64,000 nt of DNA from assembly GCA_039583875.1 (NCBI GenBank), contig CM077161.1:60951885-61015884 (forward strand), in the 5' to 3' direction. Origin of the DNA: Platanthera guangdongensis. Lineage: Eukaryota; Streptophyta; Magnoliopsida; Asparagales; Orchidaceae. Shown here in pieces: positions 21,042-31,202 of this stretch. The notes under the pieces are model-generated. The model had not been told where the DNA came from, made no database searches, and saw only the letters and a program-made list of their open reading frames with translations. The translations under genes and the position numbers were made by a program. The stretch's first letter is position 1, and each line of letters starts with the position of its first letter.

Positions 21042-22844
21042 GGGATGAGGTGAGCAGTCAGTGAACTTTGTTCATCTGTTTCCTGAAATATAAACAGGAT
21101 CGGGAGATTATCAGTCATTACCCACAAATATAACTCAGGTTTTTAATTTGTGTTCCTAGGGGGCCGATGCTTCAGTGAACTTTGTTCATCTGTTTCCTGA
21201 AATTACAGACCACGTAATAGTGTGCAACAAGACATCAATTTATCTCATGACTCTTCAAGGGCAGATGTTTCTGCTCTCATTAACAACAATACTATTCAAA
21301 ATGCTTTTTATTTTTTGTTCCTTCTCCTTGTTATTTGTTCTTTCGTACCTTGGAGCTTCATAGTAATAAATTGGTTGCATATTCAACCCCATATTATTGA
21401 TAGGATTTGCTGCTGCAATCTGATAGCTGAGGCTTTTAAACATCCGTGAGTTGCACAAATTTTATGGGTTGCGAACAAGCTTTCAGTGGACTCTGGGCCT
21501 CCCACTTGCAATTCTCAATTTGGGAAATTATAGAAATTTACAAAAATGCAATGCAGTGCAGCAAATAAATTGCATTACATTGCAAACTACAACAACCTCG
21601 GGCCACTGCAAGCACAACACTGCATATGATTGATGATTTAACGACTTCGGCGTTGGCATGAAGAACACTTACTCTGTCATTCCAAGAGCGAGATTCAAAG
21701 GATTATTAATGTGTGGAATAAAAAATTTGTATCAGAAATTTCAGAGTGATGACTTCAATAAAGCTTTGATGACAAATATCACATCGAGAAGGAAAAAAGC
21801 TAGAATAGTTATACACGCATTCATACAACGTTGGTCCTGAACTCCTGATAATAATATTTTACCCAACTATTTGTTGATTTTTTATATTAACTGTGATGCA
21901 TGGTGAAAAAATGTTTAGTTTTATACTGATTTTGACATTATTGACAGTTTATTGGATGTGAGATTTTATTGTACATTTGATGATAGTTAAACTGAATAAA
22001 CTTGAACTAAAATATATTGTACAAGTACATTATGAAATACTTAAGTAGGAGAACGAGTAGGATTTGGCGGCAAACTTTAATTAATTCACATGATTGAGTT
22101 TTGTGTGTGTGATACTAGAAGTTTAGGAAGTAGAGTTTTACCCATTGACTGCAAGTTTTTTTTTTGCATGATATTGGATGTTTATTGGATTTTAGGGTTA
22201 TGCACTTATACTTCACCTAGGTGAAGTCATAAAAAATGGTATGCCTTTGATTTCACAAAATATGTTGATTTTGCTTGAGAATCTTCATTTTACGCGCCAA
22301 CACAGTTTCATTGTGCTTCATGAGTGTAGTTATTTTTCTATCCAAGTTTTTTTTATTGATGATAGATTTACTCAAGGAGCACCAACCTACCATTACTCCC
22401 ATGGTATCAAATTGAGCCACATAAAAATGTGGGTTCTTTGTTTAAGTGCAGTGAAGATGAATTCAATGGCAGCGTAAAAATTAAATTCATTAATACTTCA
22501 AAAATAATAGCTATCGACTTATGTGAGGGCATGCTTAAAGCAAAAAAAATGGATGTTTGATTACTTATGTATATTAAGTGAATTAAAAAATATGCAATAG
22601 ATTGCAACACATTATCTAAAGTATCATATCCTAATTTTTTCGCACACCAAATGTTACCTCCGGTGAAATTTTAGTTGCACGTGGATATATTCTTTGGAAT
22701 TTCTATAGGGGCGAAGCCAGTTGGAACGTTGGTGAATCCCGCTAAAAGTCAGCAAACACGGGATACGGGTTCAAATGTGGTGCATGATGAGGTCGCCACA
22801 CCCGATGATTGTCATCATGGATACGGGTGGAGCCGAATGATGCT
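21042..22844. other. Insert I, AT-rich stretch without genes
   Basis: It holds a direct repeat of about 32 bp (CAGTGAACTTTGTTCATCTG at about 21057 and 21173) and a perfect 18-bp palindrome at 22210-22227. No coding evidence is seen. Confidence 0.5.
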
Positions 22845-22929
22845 GCCCGATGAATGTTGCCGTCCGATGAATATTGTCGCCCGATGAATGTTGTCACCCG
22901 ACGAATGTTGCCGCCCGACGAATGTTCCC
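22845..22929. repeat. Five tandem copies of a 17-bp unit
   Basis: The unit GCCCGATGAATGTTGCC is repeated five times, with A/C and T/C changes, near the right end of insert I. It is followed by a long pyrimidine tract. Confidence 0.9.
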
Positions 22930-23011
22930 TCTTTTTCCCTCTCGCCCCCCATTTCTTCTCCTCCCCCCTTTTTCTTTCTCCCCCCTCCCCCTCCCCCCCT
23001 TTTTTCCCCCT

Positions 23012-23033
23012 CATACCGGAGTGGAACCCGGCG
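23012..23033 (-). repeat. Right degenerate terminal inverted repeat of insert I
   Basis: The minus strand starting at 23033 reads CGCCGGGTTCCACTCCGGTA and matches the left end at 14 of 22 positions. Confidence 0.5.
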
Positions 23034-25028
23034 CCCCCCCCCCCCCCTCTTTTGTCTTTCTCGCCGAACCAAATCAGCCCCTTTTTTTTTATTTGTTAAT
23101 ATTATTATTAATCTTATTAAATTAAGTATATATATTTTATATATATATATATATAAAAACTTCTTCTTCCTCCGATCAGCCCCCACCCCCCCCCTCCTGT
23201 ACAAAAAATAAAAAGGAGTGCGGAACCTCTTCGTTCGCGAACCTTCCGGCGGCCGCCACCGCCGATCCGGTGGACGGAATTTCGATCCGATCGCGGCGTT
23301 GGAAAGCTCTCGGCGAGAGCTTCGAGATCGCGGTAAGCTTTTCCCGTTTCGGTGACCATTTCGCCTTAGTTTTTTCGGCCCTAACCCCGGTTGTCCGTTT
23401 TTTTCGTAGATCTCGTCTCCGCGTGCCCCCTTTTGGACGGATCTACGTGTTGGAGTATTTTGGGAGGACGTTTTCAAGGTCGATTTGAGGCAAGTGGATT
23501 TCTCTCCCCTTGCGTGCCTCCATGAGTTGTTTTTTTTGTTTTATTATTCTTTCCTCCTTGTCGTAGAATAGGTAATATTGGAATGTTCCTAGTTTTGGGC
23601 TTGTAGTCGGCCCAAACTAGGAAGTTATCGGTTTTATTTTAGTTGTACTCGGCGGGTAGGGGGAAATAACTCGGCGGGTAGGGGAAAATAAATCGGCGGG
23701 TAGGGGGAAATAATTCGGCGGGTTTTGGTTGTAGAACTTGGTAGTTTTAAGTGGTGTTGTCGGCTAGTTTTGGTGCCGAATCGTGGATCCTTAGCATGTG
23801 GTAGTTGGGTTTCTGAAGGAGTATGGTAACAGGGGAGTTTGAGCCGTGGCCACCACCATTCTCTCCTTTGGACATTTTGGGTTCCTGTAAGAGGTTGGAA
23901 CTCTATGTGTGTGGACCCTGTGGCGGCCCCTTTAGTACTCTTGAGACACCTGGACCTGGTTGTTCGGTTGTGACTGTTCTTAGTCTCCGACACAGGTTTG
24001 GGATTTGTGACAGTGCTAATGATTTACAAGTTTAGGACTGTTAGTTCCTTCTTACTGTTCATTTGATGCATATTGGTTTCCTTCTGTCTCTGCAGGCTTG
24101 AGCGGAGTTTGGTACGTTTCTGTACTTGTTGCATTTCTCTCACTTTACTGATTATTACTCTTGCATTTTTTTGTCCTCTTTTGGATTCTTTAGCTGAGAC
24201 TTTCAGCATAGTCTCTTGCAGGGTTGGTAACCCTTTACCTTACTGTTCTTTTCAATTATTATCTGATGCTTCTTTGCCACTTGTTTCATTATTTCTTGCT
24301 GAGGTGTTCTTATTTTGAATGCCTCAGGTTCAGGTCTGTAGCCGGCTGTGCGGCTAGTTTCAGGAGTTTCTCTGTGGATTGCGCTTTGGCAGTGTTTCCC
24401 TCGCTTACCGAGGGAGTTCTTTAGCCTTGTAGTAGTACAGACATACATGCTCGCCAACGAGTTCGTGTTAGGTTGTTGACGCTCGTTGGTGATTTTCCTT
24501 TGTGATATTCAGTATTTGCTTAGCTGCTAGTTTACCTGTTTTGTGGTAGTTTCACTTGCTCTCTGGGAATGTTTTATGCTAGGTTGCTAGTTACTTTAAA
24601 CCCTATAATAGAACTACTATATGTATTGCATGATCAGCATGTTTTATAAAAGCTCAAACTCTATTTTCCAATGCGTAAAAAGATGGTTTTCCTTATAAAT
24701 ATTATAAATTGAAATCTAGGGTCTTGCACAGTGTAAGTTGTCCTCTTAGGACGCTTATGCGCTCTTTTAGGATGTTAAGCATAAATGAAGTATTTTTCCG
24801 CTACGTATAAAAATAGTTTTCAAACTGTGGACTATCTGATCCACTGAGCCGAGGGATACGGCCAATTAATTTAAAAACTCGTTTTCTATTCATTTTTAAC
24901 TTATGATTTGAAGGATTAAAGTGTTGCCTGAGCATCAGCAGTTATCCCCTGCTTGACGTGGCATCACAGCTCGTAGTTTTCTCGTGCTCTGATTTATTTA
25001 TTATTGAGAAAATGCGGGTTGTGACAGT

Positions 25029-25040
25029 TGGTATCAGAGG
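25029..25040 (+). other. Primer-binding site of element E
   Basis: TGGTATCAGAGG lies two bases after the LTR end and is complementary to initiator-Met tRNA. Confidence 0.93.
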
Positions 25041-25711
25041 GAGGTTGCTTGACAAATTGTCAGGCAACCTGTCCCTGTAAGTATTAGGTGTTTAGAGTCA
25101 TATCATACACACACCGATATGTCATCAGCACGTCTTGGCTGAAGCACGAACACTACACTCATAGCATGACATGAAGTATACGAGGCATATTATGTAGTAT
25201 GGGATGCATACTATGTGTTTGTATATGGATCCACCATAGGAGGCAACATGTGAGGGTTATGTAGTATGGGATGCATAACCTCACCACATGAATGCGGCTA
25301 GCACGTTTTCTTTTTCGTTGCATGGAAATGTTATGTAGTATGGGATGCATATCATTTTCATGTGTACGCCGCTCATAACATACATTAGGGCCTTTTTAGA
25401 ATGCATAGCACAATCATGCATAGCATAACATTGCATAAGCACAACGTGTCAAGCTAAAGATTTGCAGGATGACATGTGTACACACATAATTTTTGAGTCA
25501 AAAAAAATATAAATTCATGCATTCCCGATCTAGGTACAAGAGTTAGTGCGATGATAGTGAATCATCGTAGGATAAGCATATCATCATTATTGAAAATCCC
25601 AGAGCAAGCTAGCAGCATGAGCAAGTACTTAAGTATGTATTGTTTGTACTATGTTGTTTGGTTCTAGTGGGTGGGCTAGGTGTCTGATTAGTGTTTTGTT
25701 GTTCCGTTAGA
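25041..25711 (+). other. 5' leader of element E with three 20-bp direct repeats
   Basis: No ORF is supported. Three exact copies of TATGTAGTATGGGATGCAT (preceded by T) occur at 25190, 25257 and 25331, about 70 bp apart, in the region where an RNA packaging signal would be expected. Confidence 0.7.
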
Positions 25712-26939
25712 ATGTCGAGGCATCCTTCGACAAGGTTGACTCCCCAGTCGGAGGGAGAATCATCAGGTGCGCAGAGCAGCGCAGTGATAGAAGGTCTGAG
25801 ACAAAGCAATGAAGCCTTGTCAAAGCAAGTAGGGGATTTGCAGTCTCAGGTTCAGTCCTTGTTAGCAGTCGTGGCAGGGCAGATTCCGAGAGTTCAGGAC
25901 CCTGTGGTGGGTCAAGCTGTCCCTGTTCCCCCCGCTCCTCTGGTGCCTCCGGTCGTGGTGCCACCAGAGATGACCTTTATTTCTCAGTTTCAGCGACTTA
26001 GGCCTCCGACGTATGATGGCAAGGCAGATTTCATGGTCTTAGACGATTGGATGATATCAATCGAGGAGATGTTCTCATACTCCGGGATCACTGATGATCA
26101 GAAAGTGATGTTAGCCGCGTATCAGCTCAAAGAGCTGGCAAAGGGCTGGTGGCTGAGGGAGAAAGAAGGTCTGAAGGACGGGTGTTCCTGGGAGTCTTTA
26201 AGGAGTACTTCTGAGCAAGTTTCTGCCATCGGTCGAGAGGGACCGTCTGATGAATGATTTCCTGCACTTAAAGCAGAGGCAGCTCACGGTTAGCGAGTAC
26301 GAAATCGAGTTTAGTAAGCTAAGCCGATTTGCCCCAGACTTGGTGAGTTCCGATGAAAATAGAAGCAAGCGATTTCTGGCTGGGCTAAGGAGTGACGTCC
26401 AGCAATTAGCAAGTGCCTATGCGACCTCAAGTTATGCTGGTATGGTGGAAGCTGCCTTAAAGGTAGAGGCAATTGATAATGCCAAGAATCGAGGTCAACA
26501 ACTGAGGAAGGATAAAAGAAAATCTGATGAGGGTAAGAGTGCTCAGGTCCCTGACGCTGCTCCGAGGAAGAGAAAAAAGGAGGTATGCAGTTTCTGTGGC
26601 CGACCGGGCCATCCATTGGAAAGATGTTATCAAAGGTTAGGAGCTCAAAAGAAAGAGCAGATTCATGCGATCCAAGGTGTCCAAAAGAAAGATTTGCTTT
26701 GTTCGATATGCAAGAAGCCGGGGCACGATGATGCCCATTGCTGGAGGAAGACTAGAAGTTGTTTCTTGTGCGGTCAAGTGGGTCATCTCAAGTATCAGTG
26801 CCCGCAAGCTCAGCTTACTCTGCAGCCAGTTCCTCTTCAGGCCTTGCCGCCGCCGCAGCGAGTGGACAAGGGGAAAGGAAAGTTGAACGTGGTCTCTATG
26901 GACGAAGCTCAGACGTCCACGCAAGTGATATCAGGTTAG
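25712..26939 (+). pseudogene. Element E gag with three zinc knuckles
   Basis: The start at 25712 gives an N-terminus with a coiled coil (SNEALSKQVGDLQSQVQSLL) and a proline-rich hinge. The retrotransposon-gag domain follows, with PPTYDGKADFMVLDDWMISI and LAAYQLKELAKGWW. The frame shifts once or twice near 26190-26215 and resumes with LMNDFLHLKQRQLTVSEYE. The nucleocapsid has three CCHC knuckles (CSFCGRPGHPLERC, CSICKKPGHDDAHC, CFLCGQVGHLKYQC), more than the usual one. The ORF stops at 26937-26939. Confidence 0.9.
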
Positions 26940-26978
26940 ATTCTTCCTAGTTCTAATGTTTAGCTCATAGTTATAGTT

Positions 26979-27386
26979 TTGAGCGTTCGCTTCCTTAGTC
27001 GCGTGTGCAATTTTATAGGACGATTTAAGGTAAAGAACCGCTGGGCGCGTGTTCTGTTCGATTCCGGCGCTACCCACTCATTTGTGGCTAGGGCCTTCGT
27101 AGAGCGTTACCGGTTGGATCTCGATCGTGTTGGTGATGCGTTCTGTGTCAAGTTTCCTTCAGGCGAATCTGTAGTTTCGGACCAGGGTATCCAGAGTTGT
27201 CCAATTTTGTTAGGCGATTTCCTCGCGGTTGCTGATTTGAAGCTGTTAGATCTGGAAGACTTCGATGTGATCCTAGGCATGGACTGGTTGTCCAGATATG
27301 ATGCTGTGATCCAATGCAAGGGTAAATGCTTGGACTTCAGGATGGACAACGGTCAGCCCGGGAGTGTTTACGGTTATCCGCGCTAG
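26979..27386 (+). pseudogene. Element E protease
   Basis: Aspartic protease domain with the active site LFDSGATHSFVA and the conserved LEDFDVILGMDWLSRYDA. It is separate from gag and is closed by a stop at 27384-27386, whereas chromovirus pol is normally continuous into RT. The site itself is intact. Confidence 0.85.
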
Positions 27387-27449
27387 GATTCTCTGACTAT
27401 ATCAGCGGTATGTGCTCGGAAGCTTGTAGATTCCGGATGTTTTGTTTGT

Positions 27450-28330
27450 TTGGTTTCGGTTTTAGAAACCAAGGTTAGTTTGCCGTATTTGGAGGAGATC
27501 CCGGTGGTTCGTGATTTTTCTGATGTCTTTCCAGCTAACCTTCCTGGTCTCCCGCCTGATCGAGACGTGGAGTTTGTTATAGATTTGGAGCCGGTACGCA
27601 TCCTATTTGCCAAGGCGCCTACCGATGGCCCCACGCGAACTGGAGAGTTTGTGTATCCAGTTAGACATTGCTTGAGAACGGATTATAAGGCCGAGTTCTT
27701 CGCCTGGGGTGCTCCCGTTTTGTTCGTCAAGAAAAAGGATGGATCGATGAGGTTGTGCATCGATTATAGAGAGTTAAATAAGGTAACGATCAAGAATAGG
27801 TATCCGTTGCCGAGGATAGACGATTTGTTTGATCAACTGCGAGGCAGCGCCGTGTTCTCTAAGATTGACCTTCGTTCGGGCTACCACCAGTTAAGGATCC
27901 GTGAATCAGATATAACCGCGGACTGCCTTCCGTTCCCGACATGGAAATTTTGAATTTTTGGTGATGTCGTTCGGTTTGACCAACGCACCTTCTGCTTTCA
28001 TGGACATGATGAACAGGGTCTTCAAGGACTTTCTGGACATTGTGGTCGTATTTATAGACGATGTGTTGGTGTATTCACGCAATGTTGAGGAGCATGACCA
28101 ACATTTGCGTCTAGTTTTATTGCTTGAGGGACCATAAGTTGTTCGCCAAGCTAATAAATGCGAGTTCTGGTTGCCCTCAGTTTCTTTCCTGGTCATGTGG
28201 TTAACAAGGACGGAATCTCTGTCGACCCAGAAAAGATAGCGCAGTTATGGAATGGACGAGGCCTGCCACACCCAAAGAAATAAGAAGCTTCCTAGGGTGT
28301 TGGCTGCTACTATAGAAGATTTGTAGAGGG
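27450..28330 (+). pseudogene. Element E reverse transcriptase, broken
   Basis: RT begins intact: [40 protein letters not shown] and [18 protein letters not shown] (first catalytic Asp). From about 27910 single-base losses shift the frame repeatedly. The catalytic box survives as [10 protein letters not shown] at about 28050 in another frame. Confidence 0.88.
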
Positions 28331-30418
28331 TTCTCTACGTTATCTGCGCCATTGACTAAATTGACGCAGAAGAATGCAGCATTTGTGTGGAGCGATAAGT
28401 GCGAAGAAGCGTTCCAAGAGCTAAAGAATAGACTGTGCACTGCTCCGATATTGACTTTGCCTACGGAAGGATTAGAACTATGTCGTTTACGTGGACGCAT
28501 CCACGTGGGTCTTGGTTGTGTGCTGATGCAAGAAGGAAAACGTGATTGCGTATGGGTCAAGACAACTTAAGATTCATGAAAGGAACTACCCTACGCATGA
28601 CTTGGAATTCGCAGCAGTTATTTATGCATTGAAATTTATGGAGACACTGTTGTATGGCGCGCAGTGCAAGATTTATACGATCATAAGAGTTTGAGTACGT
28701 TTTCACTCAAAAGAGTGAACTTGCGCCAGCGCAGATGGTTAGAGTATGTGGCTGATTATGAAGTGGAGATCTTATACCATCGGTAAGGCTAACGTGGTAG
28801 CCGACGCCTTAAGCAGGAAGACAGGGAAAATTTTCAATCTCTCCACTGAGTTGTTAGTAGAAGAGTTCCTTTTAATGGATATTTCAGGTTGGTAGATGTG
28901 ACTCGCCAAGCAGTTTGGAATGTGTCTGAGCCTTCATGGATTTCTCTTACGAGGCATCATCAAAAGGACGATCCTGATGTACTGGCACCTTCATAATAGA
29001 ACTGAGAAGGGGGAGCTGCCTGACTTTTCGACGATGACGCGGGTACTCTAAAGTACCGCGGTAGATTTTGCGTCCCAATTTTCGAGATATTCGAGATAAG
29101 TTGTGCAGTGAGGCACACGGTTCAAGTGGGCTACCATCCAGGGTCTACAAAAATATATAAGGACTTTGAAACAGATTGTCCTGGTGTTGGGATGAAAGGT
29201 GACATTGCAAGGTTTGTGTCAGAATGTTTTACGTGCAAAAGAGTTAAGGCGATCATGGAAGGCCTGGTGGAAAATTAGCGCCTTTAGAGATTCCAACTTG
29301 GAAGTGGGAGAGAATCTCAATGGATTTCATTACTGGTTTGCCGATCTCCCCGAGGGCATGACTCTGTTTGGGTGATTGTTGATAGATTAACAAAGTGTGC
29401 GCACTTCGTACCCTTTCAGATTGGTTACTCGATGAAGAAGATAGCGAGCTATATTTGAATGAAGTTATCAGTTACATGATACCCGTAAGTATAGTATCAG
29501 ATCGAGACTCCAGGTTTACGTCTCGTTTCTGGAAGAGCCTTCAAGAAGATTGGGAACTGACTTGAGATATTCTACCGCATATCATCACAGACCAATGTCA
29601 AACGGAGCGTGTTAATCAATTGTGGAAGATATGATCCGTTGTTATATATTAGCCACGGAGGAGCGTGGGATGAACGCTTGAGGTTGATGGATTCGCATAC
29701 AATAACAGTTTATCAAGAGAGTCTGCAAATGCTCCTTTAGAAGCGTTATATGGAAGACGATGTAGAACTCCTCTATTTTGGGCTAGGTTGGTGAGAGGCG
29801 ATGTTAGGTCCAGATGCCTTAGAAGAAATGGAAGTCTCTGTAAAGCTTATTCGAGAGAAGCTTTGGATAGCGCAAGAGCGGTACGAGAAGAACGTCAATC
29901 GGCGTAGGTCCGTTTTGGAATTTCTGTGGGGGACATGGTATTCCTTAAGGTTTCCCCGATGGTTGAGTGAAGAGGTTCGGTAAGAACCATAAGTTGGACC
30001 CGAGGTATGTGGGACCATTTGAAATTGTGGAGCGGATTGGTGTGTCAGCCTACAAGTTGAAATTGCCCGCAAATTTTCCTGGTGGCACAATGTTTTTCAC
30101 GTGAGCAACTGCGGAGGTGCGTGCTAAGTGACAGACAAGTTCTGGATGCAGTGCGCCCAGTTGGAGCCTAACCCTTTCCTACGTGGAAGTTCCTATTCGT
30201 GTTGGATGTGCAAGCGAGTGTGATGCAGAGAAAGACAATACCGATGTGGAGAAACCAAGACGTGGAGAGCGCGACTTGGGAGCTGAGTCAGCTATGAGGA
30301 ACATCCTCATTAGTTCTCCTAGCTGTGCTCGGTAAGCATTCGATAACCCTTGGTTATTTTCTTTTCCTTCTCTTGGGAAAGTGTTTTGTGCGTAAAGTTT
30401 CGGGACGAAACTTTCTTT
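28331..30418 (+). pseudogene. Element E RNase H, integrase and C-terminus, heavily frameshifted
   Basis: Recognisable pieces in changing frames: RNase H leader (KLTQKNAAFVWSDKCEEAFQ, 28352), the [11 protein letters not shown] region near 28590, integrase with [14 protein letters not shown] (about 29315) and [17 protein letters not shown] (about 29490), and a C-terminal domain near 30000-30330. Each break is a one- or two-base indel, often in a short homopolymer. The domain order is Ty3/gypsy. The tail before the polypurine tract may hold a chromodomain, but the frame is too damaged to tell. Confidence 0.8.
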
Positions 30419-30430
30419 AGGGGAAGTGAC
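30419..30430 (+). other. Polypurine tract of element E
   Basis: AGGGGAAGTGAC lies directly before the TGTAACGCCC start of the 3' LTR. Confidence 0.8.
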
Positions 30431-31170
30431 TGTAACGCCCCCGATTTTCCATGATTTATTTAATTTCTTATTTGACGTATTATGACGTCAAGCGTTATGT
30501 TAGCGCGTGTTGGTCAGGTGACGTTGTTAGAGCGTGCTTTAGCTCTTTAGGTTCACTGTGGCTTGGTGATGCCTGGTAGCAAGATTCCCTAGCGAGCCGG
30601 AGTCTGTTTGATGACTCGGTGGAGCCTCTCTGGGGAATGCTTGTGTTTTTGGCTTCAGAGAAATTTGCCCGAGTTTTTGTTCGTCGGATTTTGTTACCGA
30701 TTTTGTCGTTAGCCGCGTTTTTGCGTTCGTTAGGTTTGACCGGCCAAATTTTGGGATTTGCGTCGGGAGTGGAAAATTTTACATAAGGAAATTAGATCGG
30801 CTAATTTTAGAGTTGCTCGTCAAGTTTCGTCGCGTTCCGATCATTTTTGGAGCCTCGCGCGCGATTGAAGTTTGTATGTTTTCGCGTACGTCGTTAACTT
30901 AAAATTATCTATCTCGAAAATGGTGTTCGGAATTCGATTTCGACTTCGCCGTTGGATTCGTAGCGTCGTCATTCGCCTACGGTGCGAATTTCGTTCGGTT
31001 CGGCGACGTTTGGCCCTCCGTAACGATATAAGGTTGTATCATTTTATAATTATAAATATATTTGTATATATATATATATATAAAGAATTAAATTATAAAA
31101 AAAAAAAAATATAATAGAAAAAGGGGGAGAGGGAATCGGTGAGAATGGTAAACCATTCTCACCGATCCAG

Positions 31171-31202
<32 letters not shown>

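Larger units (their letters stand above)
17690..23033. mobile_element. Insert I: DNA-transposon-like element carrying gene fragments
   Basis: This 5344-bp segment is absent from E's other LTR and sits exactly inside the C-run, so it inserted after E. Its ends form a degenerate inverted repeat (14 of 22 positions, nearly all differences transitions, with CACTCYRGTATG shared). Flanking C-runs of 13 and 14 could hide a target duplication. It contains a sphingoid-base-kinase-like fragment, a conserved plant protein fragment and a LINE fragment, but I see no transposase. A Pack-MULE-like non-autonomous element is the best guess. Helitron is less likely because no CTRR end or A/T target is seen. 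Confidence 0.6.
16935..25026 (+). repeat. 5' LTR of element E, split by insert I
   Basis: LTR sequence runs 16935-17689, is interrupted by 17690-23033, and resumes 23034-25026. Uninterrupted it would be about 2.75 kb, matching 30431-33165. The AT-rich TATATATATATAAAG at 17576-17590 is the best TATA candidate. Confidence 0.93.

Noticed and set aside
17690..23033. Insert I as a Helitron
   Set aside because: No TC start, no CTRR end with a preceding hairpin, and the insertion is in a C-run rather than between A and T.
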